DNA of 64,000 bases from Actinotignum urinale DSM 15805 (GTDB taxonomy: Bacteria > Actinomycetota > Actinomycetes > Actinomycetales > Actinomycetaceae), in contig NZ_ATUY01000008.1 of the NCBI RefSeq assembly GCF_000420445.1, forward strand, positions 1 to 64,000. The letters run 5' to 3'. Shown in pieces: positions 27,330 through 37,354 of this stretch. Each line of letters opens with the position of its first letter. Position 1 is the stretch's first letter. The notes below the pieces were generated by a model that worked only from the letters and a program-made list of their open reading frames with translations, was not told the origin of the DNA and did not search any database. The position numbers were made by a program, and so were the translations under genes.

Positions 27330-27366
27330 GTTTGGTGTCAAAATGTCCCACATTTTGACACCAAAC
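27330..27366. terminator. Second bidirectional hairpin, 17-bp perfect stem
   Basis: Arms 27330-27346 and 27350-27366 with a CCC loop. A/T-rich ends and a nearby TTTT on the plus strand make it a plausible terminator for the MMPL and aspS transcripts. Confidence 0.75.
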
Positions 27367-27406
27367 CCTAGTTTTACTTCTGCGCGAATATACCCTCTGC
27401 CCGTTC

Positions 27407-29221
27407 CTAGGCTTCAGGCTCGCCGTTCTCACTCACTGCCTGCTGCTGGTGGCGAGGCTTGGGCTTCGCATCAACACCGGCTTCCTTACGCTGTTGGGCG
27501 GTGATTTCACCCGGAGCATCCGTGAGCGGATCCCAGCCGTTACCGATCTTCGGGAAGGCGATAACGTCGCGAATTGAAGGAGCCTTAACAAGCAAGGACA
27601 CAATGCGATCCCACCCGAAGGCAATACCACCGTGAGGCGGTGCACCAAACTTGAAGGCGTCAAGCAGGAAGCCAAACTTTTCTTGCGCCGCTTCCTTATC
27701 CAAGCCCATCACGTTAAAGACACGTTCCTGAATATCGCGACGATGAATACGAATGGAACCGCCACCGATTTCATTACCGTTGCACACAATATCGTAGGCG
27801 TTGGTCAGGGCAGAACCAGGATCGGTATCAAAAGTATCAAGACATTCAGGCTTTGGTGCGGTGAAGGCGTGGTGAACAGCCGTCCACTGCGAACCGAGGG
27901 ACACATCCCCTTCAGCTACCGCTTGGGATGCGGGCTTAAACATGGGAGCATCAACAACCCACACAAAACTCCATGCATCTTCATCAATAAGTCCTGTGCG
28001 TTGTCCAATTTCCAGACGTGCCGCACCCAAAAGTTCACGGCTAAAGGTTGCTTCTCCGGCGGCAAAGAAAATACAATCCCCCGGCTTTGCACCCGTAGCT
28101 TCAGCCAAACCACTACGTTCCACTTCGCTAATATTTTTAGCTACGGGACCGCCAAGCGTTCCATCCTCAGCAATGGTGACGTAAGCCAAACCGTGCGCGC
28201 CGCGAGCTTTCGCCCACTCCTGCCACTTATCAAAAGCCCGGCGGGGCTGAGCCGCGCCACCCGGCATCACAACCGCACCCACATAGGGATTTTGGAACAC
28301 ACGGAACGGAGTGTCTTTAAAATATTCCGTCAAATCGGTCAGCTCTAAACCAAAACGCAAATCCGGTTTATCCGAACCATACTTCTCCATCGCTTCTTTA
28401 AAGGGCATGCGACGAATCGGGGTTTGAATCTCGTAACCAATAAGTTTCCAAATCTCGCGAAGCACATCCTCTGCAACACGGATAACGTCGTCCTGTTCGA
28501 CGAAGCTCATTTCCACATCGAGCTGTGTAAATTCCGGTTGGCGATCCGCACGGAAATCTTCATCACGGTAGCAGCGAGCAATTTGATAGTAGCGTTCCAT
28601 ACCGCCAACCATGAGCAACTGCTTAAACAACTGTGGAGACTGCGGAAGAGCATACCAGTGCCCCGGGGTCAAACGCGCAGGCACAATAAAATCGCGCGCA
28701 CCTTCAGGAGTTGAACGAGTGAGCGTCGGCGTTTCAATCTCAACAAAATCTTGATCATCCAAAACCCGGCGTGTCACCTGGTTAACTTTCGCACGAAGAC
28801 GAAGTGCCTTCTGCTCATAACTCCGTCGTAAATCAAGATAACGATACTTCAAGCGAATATCTTCGCTAACTTTCCCAGCATCTTCCGCATGCATTGAAAC
28901 CTGGAACGGAAGCGGATCAGCCGAACTTAAAATTTCAACATCCTCAGCTTCAACTTCAACAGCTCCGGTAGCAAGCGCCGCGTTCTCGTTACCATCCGGG
29001 CGCTGGCGAACCGTGCCCGTCACCTTAATGCAATATTCATTACGAAGCTCATGAGCGACTTCTTCACGAAGGGTAACCTGAGCAATACCAGACATATCGC
29101 GCACATCAATAAATGCGATACCGCCGTGATCGCGTCTGCGATCAACCCAGCCTGTCAACGTAACCTGTGAACCAATATCTTCGGACCGCAAAGATCCTGC
29201 ATAACGTGTGCGAAGCACCAT
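27407..29221 (-). CDS. aspS: Aspartyl-tRNA synthetase
   Basis: About 604 residues, bacterial-type class II enzyme. OB-fold anticodon domain at the N-terminus ([21 protein letters not shown]), motif 2 [19 protein letters not shown], the bacterial GAD insertion (about 290-420) and motif 3 [16 protein letters not shown] at 29221 ([11 protein letters not shown]) fits the family; the frame continues to 29254. Whether it also charges tRNA-Asn cannot be told here. Confidence 0.95.
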   Translation of the reverse strand: MVLRTRYAGSLRSEDIGSQVTLTGWVDRRRDHGGIAFIDVRDMSGIAQVTLREEVAHELRNEYCIKVTGTVRQRPDGNENAALATGAVEVEAEDVEILSSADPLPFQVSMHAEDAGKVSEDIRLKYRYLDLRRSYEQKALRLRAKVNQVTRRVLDDQDFVEIETPTLTRSTPEGARDFIVPARLTPGHWYALPQSPQLFKQLLMVGGMERYYQIARCYRDEDFRADRQPEFTQLDVEMSFVEQDDVIRVAEDVLREIWKLIGYEIQTPIRRMPFKEAMEKYGSDKPDLRFGLELTDLTEYFKDTPFRVFQNPYVGAVVMPGGAAQPRRAFDKWQEWAKARGAHGLAYVTIAEDGTLGGPVAKNISEVERSGLAEATGAKPGDCIFFAAGEATFSRELLGAARLEIGQRTGLIDEDAWSFVWVVDAPMFKPASQAVAEGDVSLGSQWTAVHHAFTAPKPECLDTFDTDPGSALTNAYDIVCNGNEIGGGSIRIHRRDIQERVFNVMGLDKEAAQEKFGFLLDAFKFGAPPHGGIAFGWDRIVSLLVKAPSIRDVIAFPKIGNGWDPLTDAPGEITAQQRKEAGVDAKPKPRHQQQAVSENGEPEA

Positions 29222-29442
29222 TCCTCTTTTCTCTTGCGTGGCTAGACGGGCCACTTGGAAGGCCTGCGAGACGGGCAGGCATACGTACCCATATTATCGG
29301 ACTGTGAACGCTCCGCCACATTTTATGGAGAATAGAACACTTTATGAAGAATCAAACACTTTATGAAAAATAGAACTTTTTCACCGCCAATAAACGCCAA
29401 TAAATTCGATACTTGAGCATATAGTGTGCTACTAATAGAGGT

Positions 29443-30876
29443 GTGCGAACATTTTTACCTAAAGACAAAGAACGATTATTTACGGCATTAGCCGTCTTTT
29501 TTATTACCCTTATTGCCTTTGAAACACTTGCTGTTACAACCGCTATGCCCACGGTGACAACAGCTCTCCATGGTTCGCACCTGTATGCGCTAGCGCTCGG
29601 TATCGTGATGGCTACTCAGCTAATGAGCACCGCAGTTGCTGGTGTGTGGTCGGACACAAAAGGCCCCCATTCATGCCTCTATATTGGTTTAACCTTGTTC
29701 ACCACCGGGCTAGTATTCTGCACCGTTGCCCCAACGATGGAAATTTTTGTTGTAGGACGTGCAATCCAAGGTGTTGGTGGTGGCATGTGTATTGTGCCGT
29801 TTTACACCATTGTGGGAACAAGCATCCAACCCCGTAACCGCCCCCGTATTCTCAGCTATTTTGCGGGCGCGTGGATCCTTCCGTCACTTTTCGGGCCAGC
29901 CATCGCCGGTTTTATCGTCGAACGCATGTCCTGGCGCATCATTTTCGGGATGACACCCGTCGCAATCATTTTGAGCGCTCCCCTCATCTACTATGTCATG
30001 CGCAAAATTCCCGATATTGAACACGTGAAAGCACCGGTACGCCTACGCAAACTTCTTATCCCCTCAATCTTTTCTGGCGTTTTTGTGGGGGCTTTGCAAA
30101 CCATGAGCGGTGGCCAAAATTACACGATCTACCACTATCTCGCTATTACCGCCCTCTTCGTCGTCTCACTTATTGCGGTGCGTCCACTCTTCCCTGGGCG
30201 AACCTTCACGGCAGGACGCGGAATGCCCGCAACCATCCTCACACGAATTTTCCTCGACGGAACCTTCGTCGGCATGGAAATGTTCCTCCCGCTCCTTTTG
30301 CAAGATGTTCACGGATGGTCCCCAACACAGGCGGGGCTTATCCTCTCCGTCGGCTCAATCACTTGGGCAGTTGGTAGCTTCTTCTCCGGGAAAGTGAAAA
30401 CGCAGGTTCGGCGCGAAAGATTACCGTTGCAGGGGCTTATTGTGGGTGTCATTGGCCTCATCATTCTCACCTTCGGCACCCATCACGCTATTTCCGGCAT
30501 GTTCGTTGTGATTGGCTGGGCCATTGCCGGCTTCGGTTCGGGGCTATCCTATCCGGCTCTCACCGTTCACGCCCTCGCAATTTCCCCGCTCGAAAAACAG
30601 GGGCAAGCATCGAGCGCCCTCCAGGTTGCCGATACCCTTGGCACCGCCTTATGTGCCGCGCTCATCGGTATCGTCATCGCAACATTCTCCCCGCCGCTCG
30701 ACACCTCACTTATTATCGCTTTCGCCATGTGCGTTCTGCTCACCGCCGTGGGCGCGCTCATCTCCACGCGAATCCTTCCCCCACATTCTGAGCGTGGCGG
30801 AACCTCAACACGAGGAATTTCCGGCCCTGGTGGATCGGATGGAGATTTCACTTCACATACGTCTCAAAACAACTGA
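29443..30876 (+). CDS. MFS transporter, probable drug efflux type
   Basis: 477 residues starting with GTG at 29443. About twelve to fourteen membrane segments; motif A-like GVWSDTKGPHSCLYIG between helices 2 and 3, and GRAIQGVGGGMCIVPF resembling motif C-region glycines of DHA exporters. Possible leaderless start: TACTAAT ends 7 bp upstream; the closest purine-rich GAGG is too near to act as ribosome site. Ligand unknown. C-terminus is Gly/Ser-rich. Confidence 0.85.
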   Translation: MRTFLPKDKERLFTALAVFFITLIAFETLAVTTAMPTVTTALHGSHLYALALGIVMATQLMSTAVAGVWSDTKGPHSCLYIGLTLFTTGLVFCTVAPTMEIFVVGRAIQGVGGGMCIVPFYTIVGTSIQPRNRPRILSYFAGAWILPSLFGPAIAGFIVERMSWRIIFGMTPVAIILSAPLIYYVMRKIPDIEHVKAPVRLRKLLIPSIFSGVFVGALQTMSGGQNYTIYHYLAITALFVVSLIAVRPLFPGRTFTAGRGMPATILTRIFLDGTFVGMEMFLPLLLQDVHGWSPTQAGLILSVGSITWAVGSFFSGKVKTQVRRERLPLQGLIVGVIGLIILTFGTHHAISGMFVVIGWAIAGFGSGLSYPALTVHALAISPLEKQGQASSALQVADTLGTALCAALIGIVIATFSPPLDTSLIIAFAMCVLLTAVGALISTRILPPHSERGGTSTRGISGPGGSDGDFTSHTSQNN

Positions 30877-31166
30877 CACTAAAATACGACGCTATATCCG
30901 GGTTTATATACGGGTTAATTTACGACGATATGCACGACGAAAACGTCCCACTTTAACGCATTTTCCGAGCTGAACGGGACAAACCTTGTGGAGGATGAAC
31001 GGCGCTTATCCGGCGTCGTACAACCATAAGGACAGTGCAAAATGTACCTTAAGGTTACGTTAGATATCGGTTACGGTTGGCAATATCACCCCCCCTGCTA
31101 TGGCATGCATCTGCACTCAACCCGTATACTATATATGGCGAATTTTTACGCGAACTAAAGGATTTC

Positions 31167-33362
31167 ATGTCTGAATCTTCAGGTGTACAGACACCCAAAA
31201 ACGAAAATATTTTTTCCAACGCCTCACTACCAACGGATTCTTCCGAAGCCGAGGTCACTCAAGAAAATACTTCCCAGGCCAGCTCATCCGAACCTGATGT
31301 TACATCCGAAACGACTCCGAGCGAACACAAGGCAACAGCACACGCCTTAGAAGAAGAGGTCACTTTTGCCGAACTCGGCCTACCTGACCAGCTCCTCCAA
31401 GCCGTCACCGACATGGGCTACGAAACCCCCAGTCCAATCCAGGAAAAAACTATCCCGTACCTCCTTGAGGGACGCGATGTTGTTGGGGTTGCACAAACCG
31501 GCACCGGAAAAACCGCGGCTTTTGGTCTACCACTTTTGACACATATTGACCCATCCAACACAAACGTCCAGGCTCTCGTTCTGGCGCCAACACGCGAATT
31601 AGCGATGCAAAGCGCGGAAGCTATCCAATCTTTTGCCACCCAAACACGTGTTGACGTGCTTGCCGTGTACGGCGGATCCCCCTACGGGCCACAGTTGCGT
31701 GCCCTCGAACAAGGGGTGCAGGTTGTTGTGGGAACACCTGGGCGCATTATGGACCTTATTGACCGTGGCGCCTTGGATTTGCACAACGTCACCTATTTTG
31801 TTCTCGACGAAGCCGACGAAATGTTGCGTATGGGATTTGCCGAGGACGTTGAGAAAATTGCCTCCGATCTTCCCGAGGAACGCATTTCCGCACTCTTCTC
31901 CGCAACCATGCCTCCGTTTATCCGCAAGGTTGCCCAATCACACATGAAAGACCCTGTGGAAATTTCTATTACACCGCAGGCCTCCACCGTTGATACCGTC
32001 ACACAAGAATACGCGGTGGTTCCCTCACGCCGTAAAATCGGCGCTCTCGCGCGCGTTCTTGCCGTAAGCGACGCCGAAGCCGCAATCGTTTTTGTTCGCA
32101 CACGCGCAACAGCGGAAGATTTAGCTATCGAGCTTGGCGCTCGCGGTGTGGCAACAGCAGCACTCTCCGGGGACGTTCCCCAAAAGGATCGTGAACGTCT
32201 GGTTGCGCGCTTGAAGGATGGAACCCTGGATGTTCTTGTGGCAACCGATGTGGCGGCGCGCGGTTTGGATGTTGAACGCATTGGGCTCGTCGTCAATTTT
32301 GATGTGCCACGCGAATCCGATACCTATGTTCATCGTATTGGGCGAACGGGACGAGCCGGGCGCGAAGGGCGTTCGCTGACGTTTGTTACTCCGAAGGAAA
32401 TTTCGCGTCTGCGCAGGATTGCTCGTGTCACGAAGTCCGACATGAAAGAAATTGATTTGCCCACCCCGGCTGAGGTTTCCAAACTTCGCGCCGAGAAACT
32501 GGTGGATCAGGCTCGTGCGCGTTTCGAACTTGGGCGTCTCGATGTGTACCGTGCTGTTCTTGCACGTTTTCTTGAGGAGAATCGCGCTGCTGAAAAACCT
32601 CACGTCACGTTGACGCTCGATAGCGTACTTGCACACGATGCGGAATCCGATGCCGAATCTGAAACTTCCGAAAAAACCGAGGGAACCGAAGAAAACACAA
32701 GTGTTTCTTCACATAACGCCGACGAATTCCGCGTCGATGCCCTCACCACAACGGATGCGGAACATAGTCACGGGGTTGAAAAACCGCGTACACCCATGAC
32801 TGTTGAGGAACTCCTTCTTGCGCTCCTCGCCTTGGGGGTACGCGATCCAGGGCCGAGCGGGGACACTCCCGATCCGATTGTTGATGAAGATTTTTCTGAG
32901 ACGGTGAAAAATGCGCGTCGAGCAAAGGGAGGACAGACCTCAATTCCTGGGGCTACACGTTACCGCATTGAGGTTGGGCATAAGGACCGCGTAAAACCGG
33001 GCGCCATTGTTGGTGCGTTGACGGGCGAAGGCGGGCTACGGGGCTCCGATTTGGGGCATATTGATATTTTCCCGACCTTCTCTCTCGTGGAAATCGGGGT
33101 GCCACTCTCCCCTGAAGCAAGGCGACGAATTTCGGAAGCTGAAGTTTCCGGGCGTGCCTTGCGTATTAGTGAAGATCGCGGGCCGGGAGGTAGCGCAGCC
33201 GTTGCCGCCGCTAGCCGACGTAGTGGCTTCCGAGGCGGTAAAGGTAAATCTTCTGGGCGCGGAACTAAATTAGGCCGCAAGCATGGCGGAAGTTCTGCCG
33301 GCGGGCGTGGCGCTCACGGAAAAGATAAAGGTCGTGGAGGTAAGCGCGGCTGGCGCAAGTAG
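31167..33362 (+). CDS. deaD: DEAD-box ATP-dependent RNA helicase (DeaD/CsdA type)
   Basis: 731 residues. ATG at 31167 follows AAAGGA; the frame upstream to 31077 runs through a promoter-like TATACT region. Acidic Ser/Glu-rich N-terminus (1-70), then Q motif (YETPSPIQ), AQTGTGKT, PTRELA, DEADEML, SAT and HRIGRTGRAGR, a DbpA-type RNA-binding domain (about 590-680) and an RG/K-rich tail. Unwinds structured RNA in ribosome assembly or mRNA decay. A TATACT box at about 31128 may be its promoter. The last codons are duplicated beyond the stop. Confidence 0.94.
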   Translation: MSESSGVQTPKNENIFSNASLPTDSSEAEVTQENTSQASSSEPDVTSETTPSEHKATAHALEEEVTFAELGLPDQLLQAVTDMGYETPSPIQEKTIPYLLEGRDVVGVAQTGTGKTAAFGLPLLTHIDPSNTNVQALVLAPTRELAMQSAEAIQSFATQTRVDVLAVYGGSPYGPQLRALEQGVQVVVGTPGRIMDLIDRGALDLHNVTYFVLDEADEMLRMGFAEDVEKIASDLPEERISALFSATMPPFIRKVAQSHMKDPVEISITPQASTVDTVTQEYAVVPSRRKIGALARVLAVSDAEAAIVFVRTRATAEDLAIELGARGVATAALSGDVPQKDRERLVARLKDGTLDVLVATDVAARGLDVERIGLVVNFDVPRESDTYVHRIGRTGRAGREGRSLTFVTPKEISRLRRIARVTKSDMKEIDLPTPAEVSKLRAEKLVDQARARFELGRLDVYRAVLARFLEENRAAEKPHVTLTLDSVLAHDAESDAESETSEKTEGTEENTSVSSHNADEFRVDALTTTDAEHSHGVEKPRTPMTVEELLLALLALGVRDPGPSGDTPDPIVDEDFSETVKNARRAKGGQTSIPGATRYRIEVGHKDRVKPGAIVGALTGEGGLRGSDLGHIDIFPTFSLVEIGVPLSPEARRRISEAEVSGRALRISEDRGPGGSAAVAAASRRSGFRGGKGKSSGRGTKLGRKHGGSSAGGRGAHGKDKGRGGKRGWRK

Positions 33363-33390
33363 ACAACCGCGTCTGGTGCAAGTAAAGAAC
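33345..33390. repeat. 23-bp tandem duplication across the DEAD-helicase stop
   Basis: Copies 33345-33367 and 33368-33390 differ at a few positions; the TAG stop (33360-33362) is in the first copy and becomes TAA in the second. A third, decayed copy follows. Confidence 0.65.
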
Positions 33391-33469
33391 CGCGGTTAGC
33401 GCATATCACTAGTGCAAGTAGTTTACCGAAGTACTTCACCGAAATAGTTAGCGCAAGCAATAACGTAAT

Positions 33470-33523
33470 GTGGTTGTGTTTTACTCAAATACCTGAGCAA
33501 AACACAACCACAACTATTTTTTA
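33470..33523 (+). terminator. Rho-independent terminator of the DEAD-helicase gene
   Basis: An 18-bp stem (33470-33487 with 33494-33511, one mismatch), 6-nt loop, then AACTATTTTTT. Clear U-tract on the plus strand; reverse transcripts from the ClC gene may also stop here. Confidence 0.85.
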
Positions 33524-33540
33524 ACTGATACGGGACCGCG

Positions 33541-35418
33541 CTATTTTCGTCGTCCCTTGCGGTGTTTATCTTTCCAACGGGAACCCCAACTACTTTCGCT
33601 ACGCTGCTGGTCAATTGCTTTGCGTTGCTGGCGATACAACATATCCACAACGTCTTTTGCACGAATCCATCCGGTTAGCTTTTGCGAAGCGCCGTCAACA
33701 ACCGCAATACCAACCTGGCCCCTATCGCGAAGCATACGGAGAATCACGGAGGCATCTTCCACCGTTTCCACCGACCATTGGGTTAAGGGCAAGTCGCCAA
33801 CTGGGCTATCCGTGTTGCCTCCAGAATTACGCCACTCGAAAATTTGGGTAATAGACACAGTTCCAACGTATGTGCCGCCGTCGTCGATCACGGGGAAAGA
33901 CTGCACGCCACTTTCTCGCATTAATGAAATAACGCGAGAGATTTTGTCCTGAACGCGGACGCGCGCTGGGGAAGGATTCATGAGATCTTTCGCTCGTCGC
34001 TCACCCACCACGGTATGTGACACCGGAGTGTCGAGAATATCTCCGCGCCTGCGAAGTTTCTCCGTATAAATCGTGGAGCGAGTGAAGAAGCGCGAAACAC
34101 CCACCGCAATCACAACCGCCAACATGAGTGGCAACATTAAGGCGTACTGGCCCGTCATTTCAACAATAATGAGGACCGCGGTAAGTGGGGCACGTGCGGC
34201 ACCGGCGAAAGCCGCACCCATACCAATAACCCCGAAAACTGCTGGTTCAATTGCTGTTATCGGTGCCAAAAGTTGCCCGCAGGCGCTACCGAGAGTTGCA
34301 CCGATAAAGAGCGTCGGGGCGAAAACGCCACCTGAACCGCCCATGCCTATTGTGAGGGAGGTGTAAATCATGCGCGCACACATGAGAAGCAAGAGCATGG
34401 GAATCGTGTAGGAACCCGTGAGGGCGTCGAGCTGAACCGGATAGCCAGAACCGTACATGAGCGGGAAAGCGTAGAGCGCCAAGCCCAGAAACACCGCGTA
34501 AAAAGCGGGACATAGGGATTGCGGAAGATGAAGAAATGAGCGAACACGAGCCCATATCGCATCGAGAACATCTTCCACGCCATAGAGAAGTTTGGAAAAC
34601 AGCATTCCTGCAAGGCTCGCGAGCAAACCGACAAGCGCAACCCATACGAGGTTCACTTCGGAACCGAGATCGAGGGATACGCGCATGTCGACGAGCGGTG
34701 AATTACCGAAAAAGAGGTGGGCGATAACGGACGCCATGACGGAAGAAATAACGATATAGCCGAAAGCCTCCGCTGTGAACTGGACGAGAATCACTTCGAG
34801 GGCAAAAATCGCGCCTGCGAGTGGCGCATGAAAAGTTGCGGCAATACCCGCACCGCTACCGGCGGCAACGAGAATAATAATGCGTCCCGTGGGAAGATGC
34901 GAACGTTGGCCGAGCATGGAACCGAGAGCCGCCCCCACTTGAACGATGGGGCCTTCACGCCCCGCGCTTCCCCCGCCACCAATGGTGAGTGCGGACGCCA
35001 ATATTTTTACAAGTGCGACGACGCCCGGGATTCTTCCGCCTTTGCGTTTCACCGCAAGCATGACCTCGGGGATTCCGTGGCCTTTCGCACTCGGCGCGTG
35101 GCGGTGAATCATTGGACCGTAGATGAGGGCTGATATGACGGGAACAATAATGAGGAACCAGGGTGCAAAATGGAGAAATCCGTGTGGCGGGCGGTAGCTT
35201 GCCGTGGCCACCGCAGTGTAGTCCATATAGCCTGTTGTGAGATAGGACCATCCTGCAATGGCGTAGTTAAAAAGAACGGCAGCGCATCCGACGACGATAC
35301 CGACGATTGCACACACAAGAGCAAAAAGGGTGCGGTGGTGCGAAACCGCGTGGGCTATCGTGTCAATACGCGAATGTGTGGGCTGAGAGTTGGGCTGAAA
35401 ACGAAATATCACACACAA
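33541..35418 (-). CDS. ClC-family chloride channel/antiporter with CBS pair
   Basis: 625 residues starting with GTG at 35418. Selectivity motifs GHGIPE, GREGPIVQ (gating glutamate present) and GGVFAPTLFIG are in family order within about 11 helices (30-430). Two CBS domains follow (about 465-585), which bind nucleotides in relatives. The gating Glu fits either channel or H+/Cl- antiport. Basic C-terminus. Confidence 0.93.
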   Translation of the reverse strand: MCVIFRFQPNSQPTHSRIDTIAHAVSHHRTLFALVCAIVGIVVGCAAVLFNYAIAGWSYLTTGYMDYTAVATASYRPPHGFLHFAPWFLIIVPVISALIYGPMIHRHAPSAKGHGIPEVMLAVKRKGGRIPGVVALVKILASALTIGGGGSAGREGPIVQVGAALGSMLGQRSHLPTGRIIILVAAGSGAGIAATFHAPLAGAIFALEVILVQFTAEAFGYIVISSVMASVIAHLFFGNSPLVDMRVSLDLGSEVNLVWVALVGLLASLAGMLFSKLLYGVEDVLDAIWARVRSFLHLPQSLCPAFYAVFLGLALYAFPLMYGSGYPVQLDALTGSYTIPMLLLLMCARMIYTSLTIGMGGSGGVFAPTLFIGATLGSACGQLLAPITAIEPAVFGVIGMGAAFAGAARAPLTAVLIIVEMTGQYALMLPLMLAVVIAVGVSRFFTRSTIYTEKLRRRGDILDTPVSHTVVGERRAKDLMNPSPARVRVQDKISRVISLMRESGVQSFPVIDDGGTYVGTVSITQIFEWRNSGGNTDSPVGDLPLTQWSVETVEDASVILRMLRDRGQVGIAVVDGASQKLTGWIRAKDVVDMLYRQQRKAIDQQRSESSWGSRWKDKHRKGRRK

Positions 35419-35586
35419 AATTTTACGCCTGAAGCATGTAGTTGGCGTTATTTTGCGTAGCTTCGGGTGGTTTTGCGTATTTTCGGGACGTTTCGCGTTG
35501 TTCCACGTGTATTTCAGATATTTTTTGACTATGGGACAAGTTGGAGGATTTGTGTTAGTTCCGCGTATTTTCTGTAAGAGAAATAA

Positions 35587-35617
35587 CTGTAGCCCCGCGC
35601 GGGGCGCGGGGCTACAG
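35587..35617 (-). terminator. Terminator of rpsA
   Basis: 13-bp perfect arms (35587-35599 and 35605-35617) with core GCCCCGCG, 5-nt loop, followed on the minus strand by TTATTTCTCTT. It is 18 bp after the rpsA stop. Confidence 0.85.
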
Positions 35618-35634
35618 GTTAACGAAAGCTTTAT

Positions 35635-37113
35635 TTAGTTATTTGTGAGCTTTTCGCGAAGAGCTGCCAGAGCTTCATCAGCGTCAGAATCAAGTGACCC
35701 TGTGTGATCATTAGCTGAAGCATAGGAAGTGGGAACTTCTTCGGGGGCAGGAGCCGGTTCGTTCACCGGAGCGGCTGCAGCGGCAGCAGCTTCGGCCGCG
35801 AGAGCTTCAGCAACCTGCTTCTTGTGTTCTTCCCAACGAGCCTGAGCCTGAGTATATTCGTTCTCCCAGACTTCACGCTGTTCTTCGAAACCATCAAGCC
35901 ATTCATTGGATTCAGGATCGAATCCTTCAGGATACTTGTAGTTTCCTTCCTCATCATAATCAGCAGCCATGCCGTAGAGTGACGGATCGAAGTCCTGAGA
36001 ATTCAGATCGACACCTTCGTTGGCCTGCTTGAGGGAGAGGGAGATGCGACGACGTTCAAGATCAATATCAATAATCTTGACGAATACTTCGCCTCCAACC
36101 TTAACAACTTCTTCAGGAGCATCAATATGACGTGAAGCAAGTTCGGAAATGTGAACGAGACCCTCAATACCATCTTCAACGCGAACAAATGCTCCGAATG
36201 GAACAAGCTTGGTAACGCGTCCTGGAACAATTTGACCGATGGCGTGAATGCGTGCGAAGGACTGCCACGGATCTTCCTGGGTTGCCTTGAGTGACAAGGA
36301 AACACGTTCGCGATCCATATCCACATCGAGAACTTCAACCTTGACGCGCTGTCCAACTTCAACAACTTCGGACGGGTGATCAATATGCTTCCAGGAAAGT
36401 TCGGAAACGTGAACGAGACCGTCTACGCCACCAAGATCCACGAATGCACCAAAGTTGACGATAGAGGAAACGAATCCTTCACGAACCTGTCCGCGCTGCA
36501 ACTGGTGAAGGAATTCACCGCGTGCCTGAGACTGGGATTCTTCAAGCCAGGAACGACGGGAAAGAACCACGTTGTTACGGTTCTTATCCAATTCAATAAT
36601 TTTGGCTTCAAGTTCGCGCCCAATATAGGGCTGGAGATCGCGAACACGACGCATTTCGACGAGGGATGCGGGAAGGAAGCCACGCAGTCCGATATCGAGA
36701 ATCAAACCGCCCTTCACAACTTCAATAACGGTACCGGTTACAACGCCGTCGCTATCCTTGACCTTTTCAATTTCGGCCCATGCACGTTCGTACTGTGCAC
36801 GCTTCTTGGAAAGAAGAAGGCGACCTTCCTTATCTTCTTTTTGAAGAACAAGTGCTTCAACCTGATCACCAATTTCCACAACGTCATCGGGATCGACGTC
36901 ATGTTTGATGGAAAGTTCCTTAGAGGGAATAACACCCTCGGTCTTGTAGCCAATATCGAGCAAAACTTCGTCGTGATCGACCTTGACAACCGTACCTTCG
37001 ACGATATCTCCGTCGTTAAAGTACTTGATGGTCTTATCAACAGCTGCGATAAGATCTTCCTCTGTGCCAATATCGTTGATGGCAACTTCGGGAACGTGGG
37101 TGTTAATAGTCAT
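35635..37113 (-). CDS. rpsA: 30S ribosomal protein S1
   Basis: 492 residues with four S1 domains (about 35-105, 122-190, 207-277, 294-366), each with a GAFV/ILDIG-type core and ending GLVHISEL-like. ATG at 37113 (MTINTHVPEVAIND) is chosen over 37134. The C-terminal ~110 residues are an acidic and Ala/Pro-rich tail typical of actinobacterial S1. S1 helps mRNA loading on the ribosome. Confidence 0.95.
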   Translation of the reverse strand: MTINTHVPEVAINDIGTEEDLIAAVDKTIKYFNDGDIVEGTVVKVDHDEVLLDIGYKTEGVIPSKELSIKHDVDPDDVVEIGDQVEALVLQKEDKEGRLLLSKKRAQYERAWAEIEKVKDSDGVVTGTVIEVVKGGLILDIGLRGFLPASLVEMRRVRDLQPYIGRELEAKIIELDKNRNNVVLSRRSWLEESQSQARGEFLHQLQRGQVREGFVSSIVNFGAFVDLGGVDGLVHVSELSWKHIDHPSEVVEVGQRVKVEVLDVDMDRERVSLSLKATQEDPWQSFARIHAIGQIVPGRVTKLVPFGAFVRVEDGIEGLVHISELASRHIDAPEEVVKVGGEVFVKIIDIDLERRRISLSLKQANEGVDLNSQDFDPSLYGMAADYDEEGNYKYPEGFDPESNEWLDGFEEQREVWENEYTQAQARWEEHKKQVAEALAAEAAAAAAAPVNEPAPAPEEVPTSYASANDHTGSLDSDADEALAALREKLTNN

Positions 37114-37146
37114 TAATTGATAACTTCCGGACAATAGAATAGATAA

Positions 37147-37158
37147 CGGAACGTTCCG
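37147..37158. promoter_or_regulatory. 12-bp palindrome in the rpsA leader
   Basis: CGGAACGTTCCG is self-complementary and lies about 35 bp before the rpsA start, in a 240-bp spacer to polA. It could be a protein site or short hairpin; nothing else is recognised in 37114-37354. Confidence 0.3.
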
Positions 37159-37354
37159 CTAATCGGAAACGCCAGCACATACGGGAGCATGCGCCAATCA
37201 ACAATTTTACCCAGAGAAGATGGCGCTCTGCAAGAGAAATACATAGTAATGAGGAGATTTTCTTCACGAGTTTAGACAAAACATCATTAACCCACATAAC
37301 CTCCCAAGGCTTAAACTCCGCTTACCTCCGAAAACTCTGGAACAATCGGTTGAC

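Noticed and set aside
27171-27353. 60-codon minus-strand frame after the MMPL gene
   Set aside because: It is formed by the terminator hairpins and the 34-bp repeat; low-complexity peptide.
33541-35418. Magnesium/CorC-like CBS protein
   Set aside because: GHGIPE, GREGP and GGVFAP motifs place it in the ClC family.
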